A stretch of 51,658 bases of DNA from an uncultured Nitrosomonas sp. (GTDB lineage: Bacteria; Pseudomonadota; Gammaproteobacteria; Burkholderiales; Nitrosomonadaceae), in assembly GCA_902826055.1 (NCBI GenBank), contig CADEDJ010000005.1, forward strand, positions 43,181-94,838, given 5' to 3'. Positions 9,883-17,597 of the stretch are shown here, in pieces (position 1 is the first letter of the stretch; each line of letters begins with the position of its first letter). The notes beneath the pieces were generated by a model that was not told where the DNA came from, did not search any database, and was given only the letters and a program-made list of their open reading frames with translations. Position numbers and translations under genes: made by a program.

Positions 9883-11312
9883 CCGACAGTTCCCTCCAAT
9901 TTGAAGCTCAGAAGTTTCGTGGCTTCGACAGCAAATTCCATCGGTAATTGTTGAAATACATCTTTGCAAAAACCATTGATAATCATCGAAACCGCTTCTT
10001 CTGCGTTAATGCCGCGCTGCGAAAAGTAAAAGAGCTGGTCTTCGCCGATCTTGGAAGTGGAAGCCTCATGCTCAACTTTTGCGCTGGCGTTGTGTACTTG
10101 AATATAGGGAAAAGTATGCGCGCCACATTGATCGCCAATCAGCATGGAATCGCATTGCGAATAATTGCGTGCGCCTTCTGCTGTCGGAGCGATACGCACA
10201 AGACCACGGTAACTGCTATTTGAATGTCCGGCAGAAATACCTTTGCTGACAATGGTGCTACGCGTATTTTTTCCCAGATGAATCATTTTTGTGCCAGTAT
10301 CTGCTTGCTGATAATTATTCGTAACAGCTACCGAATAAAATTCGCCAACTGAGTTATCACCACGCAAAATGCATGAGGGATATTTCCACGTAATAGCAGA
10401 ACCGGTCTCCACTTGAGTCCAGGAAATTCGCGAGTTAACGCCTTTAGCTAGGCCACGTTTGGTAACAAAGTTGTATATGCCGCCGACACCTTTTTCATCT
10501 CCGGCATACCAATTCTGTACCGTTGAGTATTTAATATCCGCATTATCCAGCGCAATCAGTTCAACAACGGCTGCGTGCAGTTGATTGGTATCAAATCTCG
10601 GTGCGGTGCAACCTTCCAGATAAGAAACAGACGCATTTTCTTCGGCAATAATTAACGTTCGTTCGAATTGCCCGGATCCTTCCGTGTTAATGCGGAAGTA
10701 GGTCGATAAGTCCATTGGGCATTTAACACCTTTAGGAATAAAGCAAAATGAGCCATCAGTGAATACTGCGGAATTTAAGGCTGCGAAAAAGTTATCACCA
10801 ACTGGCACCACTGTTCCGAGGTATTTTTGAATCAACTCCGGATGAGTATGTACTGCTTCCGAAATTGAACAGAAAATAATACCTACTTCTGCCAATTTTT
10901 CTTTATAAGTGGTGGTTACGGAAACACTATCAAATATCACATCGACTGCAACACCAGCAAGCGCAGCTCGCTCATGCATGGGTACGCCAAGCTTTTCAAA
11001 TGTGCGTAATAATTCAGGGTCGACCTCATCCATGCTGGCCAATTTTTTCTTTGGCTTTGGCGCTGAATAATAGCTGATTGCCTGAAAATCGATTTTTGGA
11101 TAGTGGACATTCTGCCATGTCGGTTCAGTCATTGTCAGCCACTTCTGATATGCTTTCAGACGAAATGACAATAACCATTCAGGTTCGTTCTTCTTGCCTG
11201 AGATTAGTCGGATAATATTTTCATTGAGTCCTTTAGGTGCGATGTCAGACTCGATTTCAGTAACGAAGCCATGTTTATACGGTTGATTAACCAGACTTTG
11301 CAATGCGCTCAT
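9879..11312 (-). CDS. sufB: Fe-S assembly scaffold SufB
   Basis: A 477-residue SufB, the core scaffold subunit on which the nascent cluster forms. Family hallmarks include [32 protein letters not shown], the long central beta-helix, [19 protein letters not shown] with the conserved cysteines, and [19 protein letters not shown] near the C-terminus. A good ribosome-binding site (AAGGAA, about 10 bases upstream) precedes the ATG at 11312. It begins the run sufB-C-D-S-U in which every junction is a 4-base overlap; sufA lies 110 bases upstream. Confidence 0.95.
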   Translation of the reverse strand: MSALQSLVNQPYKHGFVTEIESDIAPKGLNENIIRLISGKKNEPEWLLSFRLKAYQKWLTMTEPTWQNVHYPKIDFQAISYYSAPKPKKKLASMDEVDPELLRTFEKLGVPMHERAALAGVAVDVIFDSVSVTTTYKEKLAEVGIIFCSISEAVHTHPELIQKYLGTVVPVGDNFFAALNSAVFTDGSFCFIPKGVKCPMDLSTYFRINTEGSGQFERTLIIAEENASVSYLEGCTAPRFDTNQLHAAVVELIALDNADIKYSTVQNWYAGDEKGVGGIYNFVTKRGLAKGVNSRISWTQVETGSAITWKYPSCILRGDNSVGEFYSVAVTNNYQQADTGTKMIHLGKNTRSTIVSKGISAGHSNSSYRGLVRIAPTAEGARNYSQCDSMLIGDQCGAHTFPYIQVHNASAKVEHEASTSKIGEDQLFYFSQRGINAEEAVSMIINGFCKDVFQQLPMEFAVEATKLLSFKLEGTVG

Positions 11313-11422
11313 TTGGTTTTATTCCTTTATTTAGTATCTTTAGTTTGAAACAGGTAACTTAGAATACCTGCAACTAGATTACTTTATATTTATGTTATGT
11401 GTGTGTAGGTAAGTTTTTATAA

Positions 11423-11764
11423 TTAAACTTTAGCAGATTCTTTGACGCTAAAACTATCGCCACAACCGCATGTATTGTCGATATTTGGATTATTAAGTTT
11501 AAAAGAACTATTAAGGCCTTCCTTGGTAAAATCAACTTGAGATCCATCTAAGAGTGGTAAAGTGTTCGAGTCTACAACAATTTTAGTTTTATGAGATTCA
11601 AATAACTGATCGGTTGAATTGATCTCATCGGCATAATCAAAAGTATAAGAAAAACCAGAGCAACCTGATTTTTTAATGCCAACTCGCAATGCAATCCCTT
11701 TACCCCGTTTTGTAAATTGCTGTTGTATGTATTTTGCAGCGTTTTCAGTTAATGTAATTGACAT
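11423..11764 (-). CDS. sufA: A-type Fe-S carrier (SufA/IscA/ErpA family)
   Basis: HesB/IscA-family A-type carrier of 113 residues. It has the three invariant cysteines: KKSGCSGFSY (Cys35) and the C-terminal CGCG (Cys99 and Cys101). A-type carriers receive [2Fe-2S] or [4Fe-4S] clusters from the scaffold and deliver them to apoproteins. The sufA name is given from position at the head of the suf genes, downstream of iscR; by sequence alone IscA or ErpA cannot be excluded. It ends 110 bases before sufB, on the same strand. Confidence 0.88.
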   Translation of the reverse strand: MSITLTENAAKYIQQQFTKRGKGIALRVGIKKSGCSGFSYTFDYADEINSTDQLFESHKTKIVVDSNTLPLLDGSQVDFTKEGLNSSFKLNNPNIDNTCGCGDSFSVKESAKV

Positions 11765-11893
11765 GGCAATAGCGTGAATATTCTTTTTTAATAAATTTAA
11801 TTTACATCATCGACTCAATTAGACAGTATCGCCAACTTAATTGTTCTAAGATAATTTATCTGTCGCATAAGGTAAATGGTGATCTTAATATTT

Positions 11894-11957
11894 AATCTCT
11901 ACGGGTTCAATTTCCCGCCTCTTTGGGCAGAGAAAGCCGGTTGAAAACCCGTAGATT
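11894..11957. repeat. Imperfect inverted repeat between iscR and sufA
   Basis: CTACGGGTT at 11899-11907 faces AACCCGTAG at 11946-11954. The match continues outward to AATCT (11894-11898) against ATT (11955-11957) and inward as CAA against TTG with two extra bases. The interior can form a second small hairpin (CTCT, loop TTGGGC, AGAG). Neither strand has a T-run after the stem, so it does not look like an intrinsic terminator. It lies in the 279-base iscR-sufA spacer and may be an RNA structure or a small repeat element. Confidence 0.6.
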
Positions 11958-12043
11958 GGAAAGCGCAGCTAATAATCTGATGCTTGCAGCGGAATGTTTT
12001 ATATATAAAAAAAGTACCACTTACTAGAAATGCAATTGATAGC

Positions 12044-12505
12044 TTATGCAGCTGTTGATTCACGCATATCGATCAGCGGTACAATTTCATTTTGTCGATG
12101 ATTAATCTGATTATCAACTAGCTCTTTCAATGTCACTGCCCCCAGATATTCAAAAATAAGCTCATTTAATTTTGCCCATAAATCGTGGGTCATGCACTTT
12201 CCATCATTATGACAATTTTCCTTGCCACCACATTGTGTTGCGTCAATTGGTTCATCTACTGCAAGTATAATGTCTGCTATCGATACTTTGTCTAAATCTT
12301 TAGCAAGGCAATATCCGCCACCAGGACCGCGTACACTATCGACAAGTTCGGATTGACGCAACTTTGCAAATAATTGCTCCAAATACGATAAAGAAATTTT
12401 TTGACGTTGACTAATGTCTGCTAGGGTTACTGGGTTGCTACTTTGCTGTAGAGCAAGATCGAGTAATGCTGTTACTGCAAATCTACCTTTTGTTGTTAAT
12501 CGCAT
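12044..12505 (-). CDS. iscR: Rrf2-family Fe-S regulator IscR
   Basis: A 153-residue Rrf2-family regulator. The N-terminal winged helix-turn-helix begins MRLTTKGRFAVTALLDLA. The cluster ligands CxxxxxCxxxxxCMTH fall at Cys92, Cys98, Cys104 and His107, the same numbers as in E. coli IscR, which strongly supports a [2Fe-2S] IscR rather than another Rrf2 protein. RGPGGGY at residues 59-65 is the usual wing. The ATG at 12505 has AAGGA 9 bases upstream. Its own promoter carries two type-1-like IscR sites, so autorepression by holo-IscR is expected. It heads the suf genes, replacing the iscRSUA arrangement of E. coli. Confidence 0.95.
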   Translation of the reverse strand: MRLTTKGRFAVTALLDLALQQSSNPVTLADISQRQKISLSYLEQLFAKLRQSELVDSVRGPGGGYCLAKDLDKVSIADIILAVDEPIDATQCGGKENCHNDGKCMTHDLWAKLNELIFEYLGAVTLKELVDNQINHRQNEIVPLIDMRESTAA

Positions 12506-12558
12506 AATTCTGTTCCTTTTTTGAATGAGATAGAACTGGTTTAAATGTTAATCACTCG

Positions 12559-12584
12559 AATACTTGATTAATTTCGTCAACTAT
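12559..12584 (-). promoter_or_regulatory. IscR type-1-like operator, promoter-proximal
   Basis: Read on the minus strand this site begins ATAGTTGACGAAAT and ends AATCAAGTATT. Compared with the E. coli type 1 IscR consensus I count two mismatches. It overlaps the -10 element of the iscR promoter and extends downstream over the probable start of transcription. It lies exactly 28 bases from the second copy. Confidence 0.8.
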
Positions 12585-12608
12585 ATAATACCCGATTGAT
12601 TTAGTCAA
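12580..12608 (-). promoter_or_regulatory. Sigma-70 promoter of iscR
   Basis: On the minus strand TTGACT (12603-12608) and TATAGT (12580-12585) are separated by exactly 17 bases; each differs from the sigma-70 consensus at one position. Transcription should start near 12573, leaving a ~65-base leader before the iscR ATG. Both hexamers lie inside IscR-like sites. Confidence 0.85.
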
Positions 12609-12612
12609 CTAC
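12587..12612 (-). promoter_or_regulatory. IscR type-1-like operator, promoter-distal
   Basis: The minus strand reads GTAGTTGACTAAATC followed by AATCGGGTATT, about two mismatches from the type 1 IscR consensus. It covers the -35 hexamer of the iscR promoter. The TTGAC blocks of this site and the proximal one are 28 bases apart. Confidence 0.82.
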
Positions 12613-13145
12613 TTAAAATTCTTTTCTCGATTTAATCCGTCGCATTTTGTAGGGTGGGGTCGTTCATTAAATTTGTAATTTTCGATGGTCTTGCAGTAGG
12701 GACATGGTGCAGCCTAAAATGAGAGATAAAAACTGGACAGGTCAACAAGAGCAATCATCGCGCTTGATAGATACGCATAGTTCTTCTGGTGCAAAATTGG
12801 GGAGATTGCTTGCGTAAGAAATTGAGTAACTTAATGGTGAAACGACTCGAAAGATAGAAGCGCGCTATGCCATAGCGTTTGAGCAGATTGACTGTGAATC
12901 ACACTACTATGTGCAGCGTATCCGGGAATGATATCAGAGCAGATGGTGCTGTCATTTAAAAGTCTTACCGCGTACACGTATAGTAGCTGAGATTCAAACT
13001 GATAGAGAATATGCTACTTTCTCCCAAAATGCCGTCACTTATTGAATAAAGCAAAGCCTTTGTGTCCTAGAAACCGGTTGACAGCGGCGTAAGCCTGAGG
13101 CGGATTGTTAGAGCAGATTAATTACAAATATGGGAGCGCATTATC
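12613..13145. other. Gene-poor stretch with short broken reading frames
   Basis: No recognisable gene. Short open stretches on the plus strand include 12704-12817 (about 37 residues, starting MVQPKMRDKNW) and one ending ARYAIAFEQIDCESHYY before TGA near 12930. Neither resembles a family I can name. The shortness and stops in every frame suggest decayed coding sequence. Confidence 0.4.
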
Positions 13146-13331
13146 ATGGCTAATAACGGTGGCCAATCGGAATTCCGCTACATGCAGCACGCTCTGGTTG
13201 ACGTCAATGATTTGCTGTTGGTGGTTGAAACCAGTGCGTCAATTGCCATGACATACAGTCTGAAAAGATTGCTTGATTTGTATGCCGACCGGTTATTCAG
13301 ACAGCAGTTACAAGAAAATTGTGTCTTATGA
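13146..13331 (+). CDS. Small hypothetical protein (61 residues)
   Basis: Unrecognised. The ATG is preceded by GGGAG at a suitable distance (about 9 bases), the main argument for it being translated. The product is soluble-looking, with a Leu/Val/Asp-rich centre (ALVDVNDLLLVVETSAS) and a basic C-terminal helix. It has no signal peptide or membrane segment. It follows a stretch of apparent gene decay, so it could equally be the remaining fragment of a longer gene. Confidence 0.35.
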   Translation: MANNGGQSEFRYMQHALVDVNDLLLVVETSASIAMTYSLKRLLDLYADRLFRQQLQENCVL

Positions 13332-13394
13332 GCAAATTAAACGGATTAAGTGATTATTTCCTCGCCCGTTTGAAAAGAATAATAGAGAAATCGA

Positions 13395-14369
13395 TTGATT
13401 GGTAATAAAAAAGTAGAATGTACAACGCGTTATAAAAACTTGTGGTCTTTTACAAAGATTCTTTTTTATTTGCGCGAGTACGTTTTGGCTGTTGATAAAG
13501 GGCTGATGCTTTTTAGTATTCTTTGGATAAGTATTCTGGTGGGGTTTAACTATCAGTTTAATATAGAAAATCAATGGATTGCAAAGCTGGATTCATGGAT
13601 TGAACAATGGTTTGCACTTTATATGATGTACTGCTGCGCTTTTATCATTCCCTATTTGTTTGTCATCCTGTTTAGGCAACATTTGATTACGACTTCCACA
13701 ACATTTTGGTTGTTATTGCTCATTGCGCCCGCATTGTTTGCACTCAAGGTCAGTACGGCCAATCCACTGGAAAATAAAATCGAGGGAATTTGGGGTAATT
13801 ATTTTACGGCCATCACTACGTTACCGTTTAAGCTGCTGATTGTATTGATTCCATTAGTTGTCATGTACAAGATCTTGCCCAAGCAGCAAAGTTTTTGGGG
13901 TATGACAATTAAGGGATTGCAATGGCAGCCGTATTTTCTGATGCTTGCAGCAATGTTGCCACTCATTATATTTGCGAGCACACAAGCGGATTTTTTAAAT
14001 ACCTATCCACGGCTAAAGCATGTTGCTTTTATTGAATTCCATACTGACAACCCGCTGGGGTATCAATTACTCTATGAAATTAGTTATGGCATTGATTTTG
14101 TTACTATTGAGTTATTTTTTCGTGGATTCTTGGTGTTTGCATTTGTACGTTACGCGGGAGTAGCAGCGATTTTGCCAATGGCCACATTTTATTGCAGCAT
14201 TCATTTTGGGAAACCGATTCTTGAATGCATTTCCTCTTTTTTTGGGGGACTGCTGCTAGGCATAATTGCGCATAAAACACAATCCATTGTGGGTGGGTTG
14301 ATGGTGCATCTGGGCATTGCTTGGATGATGGAAGTTGGTGGCTACTTAGGGAATTTATGGAGCAAATGA
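13395..14369 (+). CDS. CPBP-family intramembrane protease-like protein
   Basis: A 324-residue polytopic membrane protein with about eight hydrophobic segments. The C-terminal third matches the CPBP (Abi/CAAX protease) family: motif 1 appears as TIELFFRG (the first Glu of the usual EExxxR is Ile), motif 2 as YCSIH (usually FxxxH), then GGLLLGIIAHKTQSI and the last motif MVHLGIAWMME. Function in bacteria is mostly unknown; some members act in bacteriocin immunity or maturation. A stop at 13383 bounds the frame and there is no early ATG, so the TTG at 13395 is the probable start; a TTG at 13440 is an alternative. Confidence 0.75.
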   Translation: MIGNKKVECTTRYKNLWSFTKILFYLREYVLAVDKGLMLFSILWISILVGFNYQFNIENQWIAKLDSWIEQWFALYMMYCCAFIIPYLFVILFRQHLITTSTTFWLLLLIAPALFALKVSTANPLENKIEGIWGNYFTAITTLPFKLLIVLIPLVVMYKILPKQQSFWGMTIKGLQWQPYFLMLAAMLPLIIFASTQADFLNTYPRLKHVAFIEFHTDNPLGYQLLYEISYGIDFVTIELFFRGFLVFAFVRYAGVAAILPMATFYCSIHFGKPILECISSFFGGLLLGIIAHKTQSIVGGLMVHLGIAWMMEVGGYLGNLWSK

Positions 14370-14398
14370 AAATGATAGCAGTAAGTGTATAAAAATTA

Positions 14399-14425
14399 AG
14401 TGAGCTGCCAAGTGGCAGCCCACTA
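14399..14425 (-). terminator. Intrinsic terminator after the 14443-14958 gene
   Basis: GCTGCC, loop AAGT, GGCAGC forms a perfect 6-bp core, extended by AGTG/CACT with one mismatch. Read on the minus strand it is followed by CTTAATTTTTA, so it fits termination of the secreted-protein gene. On the plus strand it lies after the CPBP gene but lacks a good T-run. Confidence 0.7.
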
Positions 14426-14442
14426 ATTGAAGCCTCTAAGTA

Positions 14443-14958
14443 TTATTTATGTGACAGCCTCACTGTTCCGGCGCTATCCAGATAAGCACCAAGGCGTTTG
14501 GCTAGGTAGACTTCCACATCTCCCGTTGATGTGCTGGTTTTTGTTTCCAGACCGAGACCGCAGTCATAAATTTGAGCATCCAGGATGGCTACGCGTGTGT
14601 TGTGATTTTCATTAATTGTTTTAGCCTGAAAGTTGGCGTAGGTGTTTGCCGCACCTTTAGATGTATCGACAACTACAGTTCCATCAGGTAGCGTTATCAC
14701 TACACGGCCATCAGCAATTAGATTTGCGGTTGCAACCGCTTCTGCGCGTAAAATGTTATAAGTAGCTGGATTGGCGACTGCATCCAATTTGTTTTTGATG
14801 CTGGTTACTCTGGCAGGGGTCAAAATGGCATTTAAGGTTGCATAAGGTGCTTGTGTTACTTTCGTCTGAACTTGTGGTGCACAGGCTGCCATGACGTTGA
14901 AGCTCATTAAACACAATACAGCAACTGCTAGCATTGATGAGAGTTTTTGCATTTTCAT
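14443..14958 (-). CDS. Secreted hypothetical protein
   Basis: A 171-residue protein, function not recognised. It has a clear signal peptide: MKMQKLSS, a hydrophobic core AVAVLCLMSFNVMA, then ACAPQ. The start at 14958 is chosen because GGAG lies 6 bases upstream; a TTG at 14970 would be in frame but overlaps that site. The mature part has two cysteines (ACAPQ and YDCGLG) that could form one disulfide, and is otherwise Ala/Thr-rich. It stands alone, ends at an intrinsic terminator, and is convergent to the CPBP gene. Confidence 0.75.
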   Translation of the reverse strand: MKMQKLSSMLAVAVLCLMSFNVMAACAPQVQTKVTQAPYATLNAILTPARVTSIKNKLDAVANPATYNILRAEAVATANLIADGRVVITLPDGTVVVDTSKGAANTYANFQAKTINENHNTRVAILDAQIYDCGLGLETKTSTSTGDVEVYLAKRLGAYLDSAGTVRLSHK

Positions 14959-14970
14959 ACGTGTCTCCAA

Positions 14971-15530
14971 TAGTGTTGTTTAAGTTTCGCGAATACACCA
15001 CAGTCATTCGATACATCTCGACTACATTAAGAATGCATTTATTCGTGCATCGCATCGACTGTAATGTGCATAAGCCGTAAGTCCAACCTTCGATTTATGC
15101 TGTCAGGAATGCTATCAGCTACTGATGACATGCCAGTGTCAGGGGTATTTCAATCATGTTAAGTTTTTGCGAATCAATGTGCTGCTGAAGAAACAGGTAG
15201 CCGGATAATAAGCTACTGATAGCGTAAGCCGGCTGGTTTGACAATCAATGGGATACTCGGTAGATTGCTGGAAAGTAAGAAGATTAATGTTTTTGAAATC
15301 TGTGTTGTTGAATGCTCTCGTTGTATAGCCGATATTGGTATTATTGCATTGTCTTGTGTTTTCCAACCAGCACGACTTCTTGTCTTGTTTTGCCAATGAT
15401 TGATCGCATATTTTCTTATGACCATAAAATCTTTTTGTGAGTCAGCGCGGTCATAGGTGTTATGTTGAGTAATTCTGAAACAACCTGCACAGTGTAAATG
15501 CTGGATATTTTTTGAAGTGAGTATTTCTTT
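14971..15530. other. Long intergenic region upstream of cysH
   Basis: About 560 bases between two divergently read genes, so it should hold promoters for both. I see no clear sigma-70 pair, operator or RNA gene. Two minus-strand frames are open for 80-125 codons (15154-15396 and 15213-15590), but their composition is not protein-like and one overlaps the cysH start. Confidence 0.4.
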
Positions 15531-16241
15531 ATGTCTGAAGTAGCGGTAGTAGTAGAGAGCGCTAGCAACAGCGCGGGACTTAGTGCGCAAGCAATTAGTG
15601 AACTAAATGAGCGTTATCGCCCGATTAATTTTGAGGCACGTTTACGCCGGTTGTATAGGGATTTCAAGCCTGAAAAAATCATGGTGACTTCTTCTTTTGC
15701 GGCAACCTCGGCGTATTTTCTACATATAATTTCACGTATTAGGCCAGAGCAAATTATTTTTTTTATTGATACAGGTTTTCATTTTCCCGAAACTTTGATG
15801 TATCGTAATTATCTAGCTAAACTCTATCATCTCAAAGTTGAAGATTTGCGAGCGGACGATTATCAGCATCAATATAGCGAAAAAGAAAAACTCTATGAAA
15901 CAGATCCGGATTTTTGCTGCACGATAAATAAAATCAATCCATTGGAAGCGATCAAACCCAATTACGATATCTGGGTATCAAGCCTGATGAGTTGGCAGAC
16001 CGATCACCGCGCAGGCCTGGATATTTTTGAAGAGCGTCGCGGTATTATCAAGTTTAATCCCATGATTGATGTGACACGGGAGGAGCGTGATGTCTATATT
16101 CGCGAGCACAATTTACCCTTTCATCCACTCGTGGGAGAGGGTTATTCTTCCATTGGTTGCACACATTGCACGGTAAAAGGCGAAGGCCGCAGCGGGCGCT
16201 GGATGGGAAAACCTAAAACCGAATGCGGTTTGCACCTTTAA
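15531..16241 (+). CDS. cysH: Phosphoadenylyl/adenylyl-sulfate reductase CysH
   Basis: A 236-residue assimilatory sulfonucleotide reductase that reduces activated sulfate to sulfite with thioredoxin. It has the CC...CxxC cluster motif (Cys129, Cys130, Cys210, Cys213), which points to a [4Fe-4S] enzyme likely to use APS. The catalytic C-terminal cysteine is in KTECGLHL (Cys232). The N-terminal MVTSSFAATSAYFLH is the nucleotide-binding loop. No other sulfate assimilation genes are nearby. A purine-rich AAGTGAG lies upstream of the ATG. Its end overlaps the convergent prolyl aminopeptidase by 4 bases. Confidence 0.92.
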   Translation: MSEVAVVVESASNSAGLSAQAISELNERYRPINFEARLRRLYRDFKPEKIMVTSSFAATSAYFLHIISRIRPEQIIFFIDTGFHFPETLMYRNYLAKLYHLKVEDLRADDYQHQYSEKEKLYETDPDFCCTINKINPLEAIKPNYDIWVSSLMSWQTDHRAGLDIFEERRGIIKFNPMIDVTREERDVYIREHNLPFHPLVGEGYSSIGCTHCTVKGEGRSGRWMGKPKTECGLHL

Positions 16242-17200
16242 TAGCTGCACGTTTTAAGTTTATCTGTTGCATTTATCAATGCAGTCTGTATGCCGGGTTC
16301 CCATACGGAATGTCCGGCATCGTCAATGATGATATATTCAGCTTGTGGCCATGCGTGATGTAAATCATCTGCGCTGATAATTGGGCAGACAGCATCATAG
16401 CGACCTTGCACGATAGTGGCGGGGATATTATGTAATTTGTGTACGTTATCGAGTAGGGAATTCTCGGGTAAAAATATATTGTGACTGAAGTAGTGAGCTT
16501 CCATGCGCGCCAGCCCGAGTGCCACAGTATCACTGGCAAAATAACGGACAGTCGCGGGATTGGGTAATAATGTAGAACAAGAGCCTTCATAAGTGCTCCA
16601 AGTGCGTGCAGCAGTCATGTGGATGGCAGGATCTGGGTCCATTAAGCGCCGATAGTACGCGGAAAGAATATCAGTGCGTTCCGATGGGGATAGCGGTGCG
16701 ATAAATTGGTGCCAGGCTTCCGGAAAAAAATTCCTTAATCCATATAAAAACCATTTAATTTCTTCCGTGCGGCATAGAAAGATACCCCGCAAAATGAAAC
16801 CTAAGCAACGTTCTGGGTAAGCCTCGCCGTACGCAAGTGCTAACGTACTTCCCCAAGAACCGCCAAATACCAGCCAACGGTCAATGCATAAATGTTGCCG
16901 GAGTAGTTCTAAGTCATTAATTAAATGGGGTGTTGTGTTGTCACGTATTTCGCCAAGTGGCGTAGAGCGTCCGGCGCCTCTTTGATCGTAAATGACAATA
17001 CGATAATATGCAGGATCAAAAAAGCGCCGGTGTGTTGATGTTGCGCCAGCACCGGGGCCGCCATGCAGAAATACAACAGGTACTCCCGAGGGATTGCCCG
17101 ATTCTTCCCAATACATGGTGTGCAAACTGTCTAAAGATAATGTCCCTTTGCAATAGGGTTCGATTTCCGGGTAAAGCTCTGTAGGCAAATAGTTGTTCAT
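16238..17200 (-). CDS. pip: Prolyl aminopeptidase (alpha/beta hydrolase)
   Basis: A 320-residue proline iminopeptidase that removes N-terminal proline from peptides in the cytoplasm. Motifs: HGGPGAG oxyanion loop, nucleophile elbow GGSWGSTLAL, GRYDAVCP before the acid, and catalytic His in DDAGHSVWEP. The frame continues upstream to a TTG at 17242, but the ATG at 17200 (MNNYLPTELYP) gives the family length and N-terminus. No strong ribosome-binding site is visible. Confidence 0.92.
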   Translation of the reverse strand: MNNYLPTELYPEIEPYCKGTLSLDSLHTMYWEESGNPSGVPVVFLHGGPGAGATSTHRRFFDPAYYRIVIYDQRGAGRSTPLGEIRDNTTPHLINDLELLRQHLCIDRWLVFGGSWGSTLALAYGEAYPERCLGFILRGIFLCRTEEIKWFLYGLRNFFPEAWHQFIAPLSPSERTDILSAYYRRLMDPDPAIHMTAARTWSTYEGSCSTLLPNPATVRYFASDTVALGLARMEAHYFSHNIFLPENSLLDNVHKLHNIPATIVQGRYDAVCPIISADDLHHAWPQAEYIIIDDAGHSVWEPGIQTALINATDKLKTCSY

Positions 17201-17339
17201 AATGAGTAAAATTTTGGTAAAAATGATAGAAAAAGGTGACAAACAGCACAGAGTTCAAATTTTTAATGAATTATAGTTCTGATATATTGGTTAGCGGGTA
17301 AAACAAAAACATTGTCTTAACGCTATAAGGAATTATCAT

Positions 17340-17597
17340 ATGCCTCATATTACAATGAAAGAACAAGAGATTTCCATGTTAAGGGAAGAGGTGGAAATAT
17401 TAATGCATGAGCGTCAAAGTTTGTTGAGTACAGCAGGTGCCGCGGCAGTTTTTGTGGCTAATCTAGACAGTACTTTATTACCGAATTGTGCATGTCAGGC
17501 GGCCAAGATACTATCAAGTTCATTGAATAGTTTGTCCGAGGAAACTTTGCGAGATGCGCTGGAGAAAGTAAAAACTGAGTTCTCGGTCCGTGCATGA
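17340..17597 (+). CDS. Small conserved-looking hypothetical protein
   Basis: An 85-residue protein I do not recognise. AAGGA sits ~9 bases before the ATG. Residues 1-30 are charged and heptad-like (KEQEISMLREEVEILMHERQ), predicting a short coiled coil. The middle is hydrophobic with PNCACQ, and the end is helical. It overlaps the patatin gene start by 8 bases, so the two are probably translationally coupled and the small protein may be a partner of the lipase or simply co-expressed. Confidence 0.65.
   Translation: MPHITMKEQEISMLREEVEILMHERQSLLSTAGAAAVFVANLDSTLLPNCACQAAKILSSSLNSLSEETLRDALEKVKTEFSVRA

Noticed and set aside
9883..9969. Longer sufC with an N-terminal extension
   Set aside because: The extension lies inside sufB, and the ATG at 9882 gives the normal family start with a 4-base overlap.
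11899..11930. tRNA-like T-arm (GGTTCAA followed by CCCG) between iscR and sufA
   Set aside because: No acceptor stem, anticodon arm or D arm could be placed around it; kept only as an inverted repeat.
15154..15590. Two overlapping minus-strand frames of 80 and 125 codons upstream of cysH
   Set aside because: Composition is unlike a protein, no ribosome-binding site, and one overlaps the cysH start. I considered a decayed transposase but saw no matching motif.
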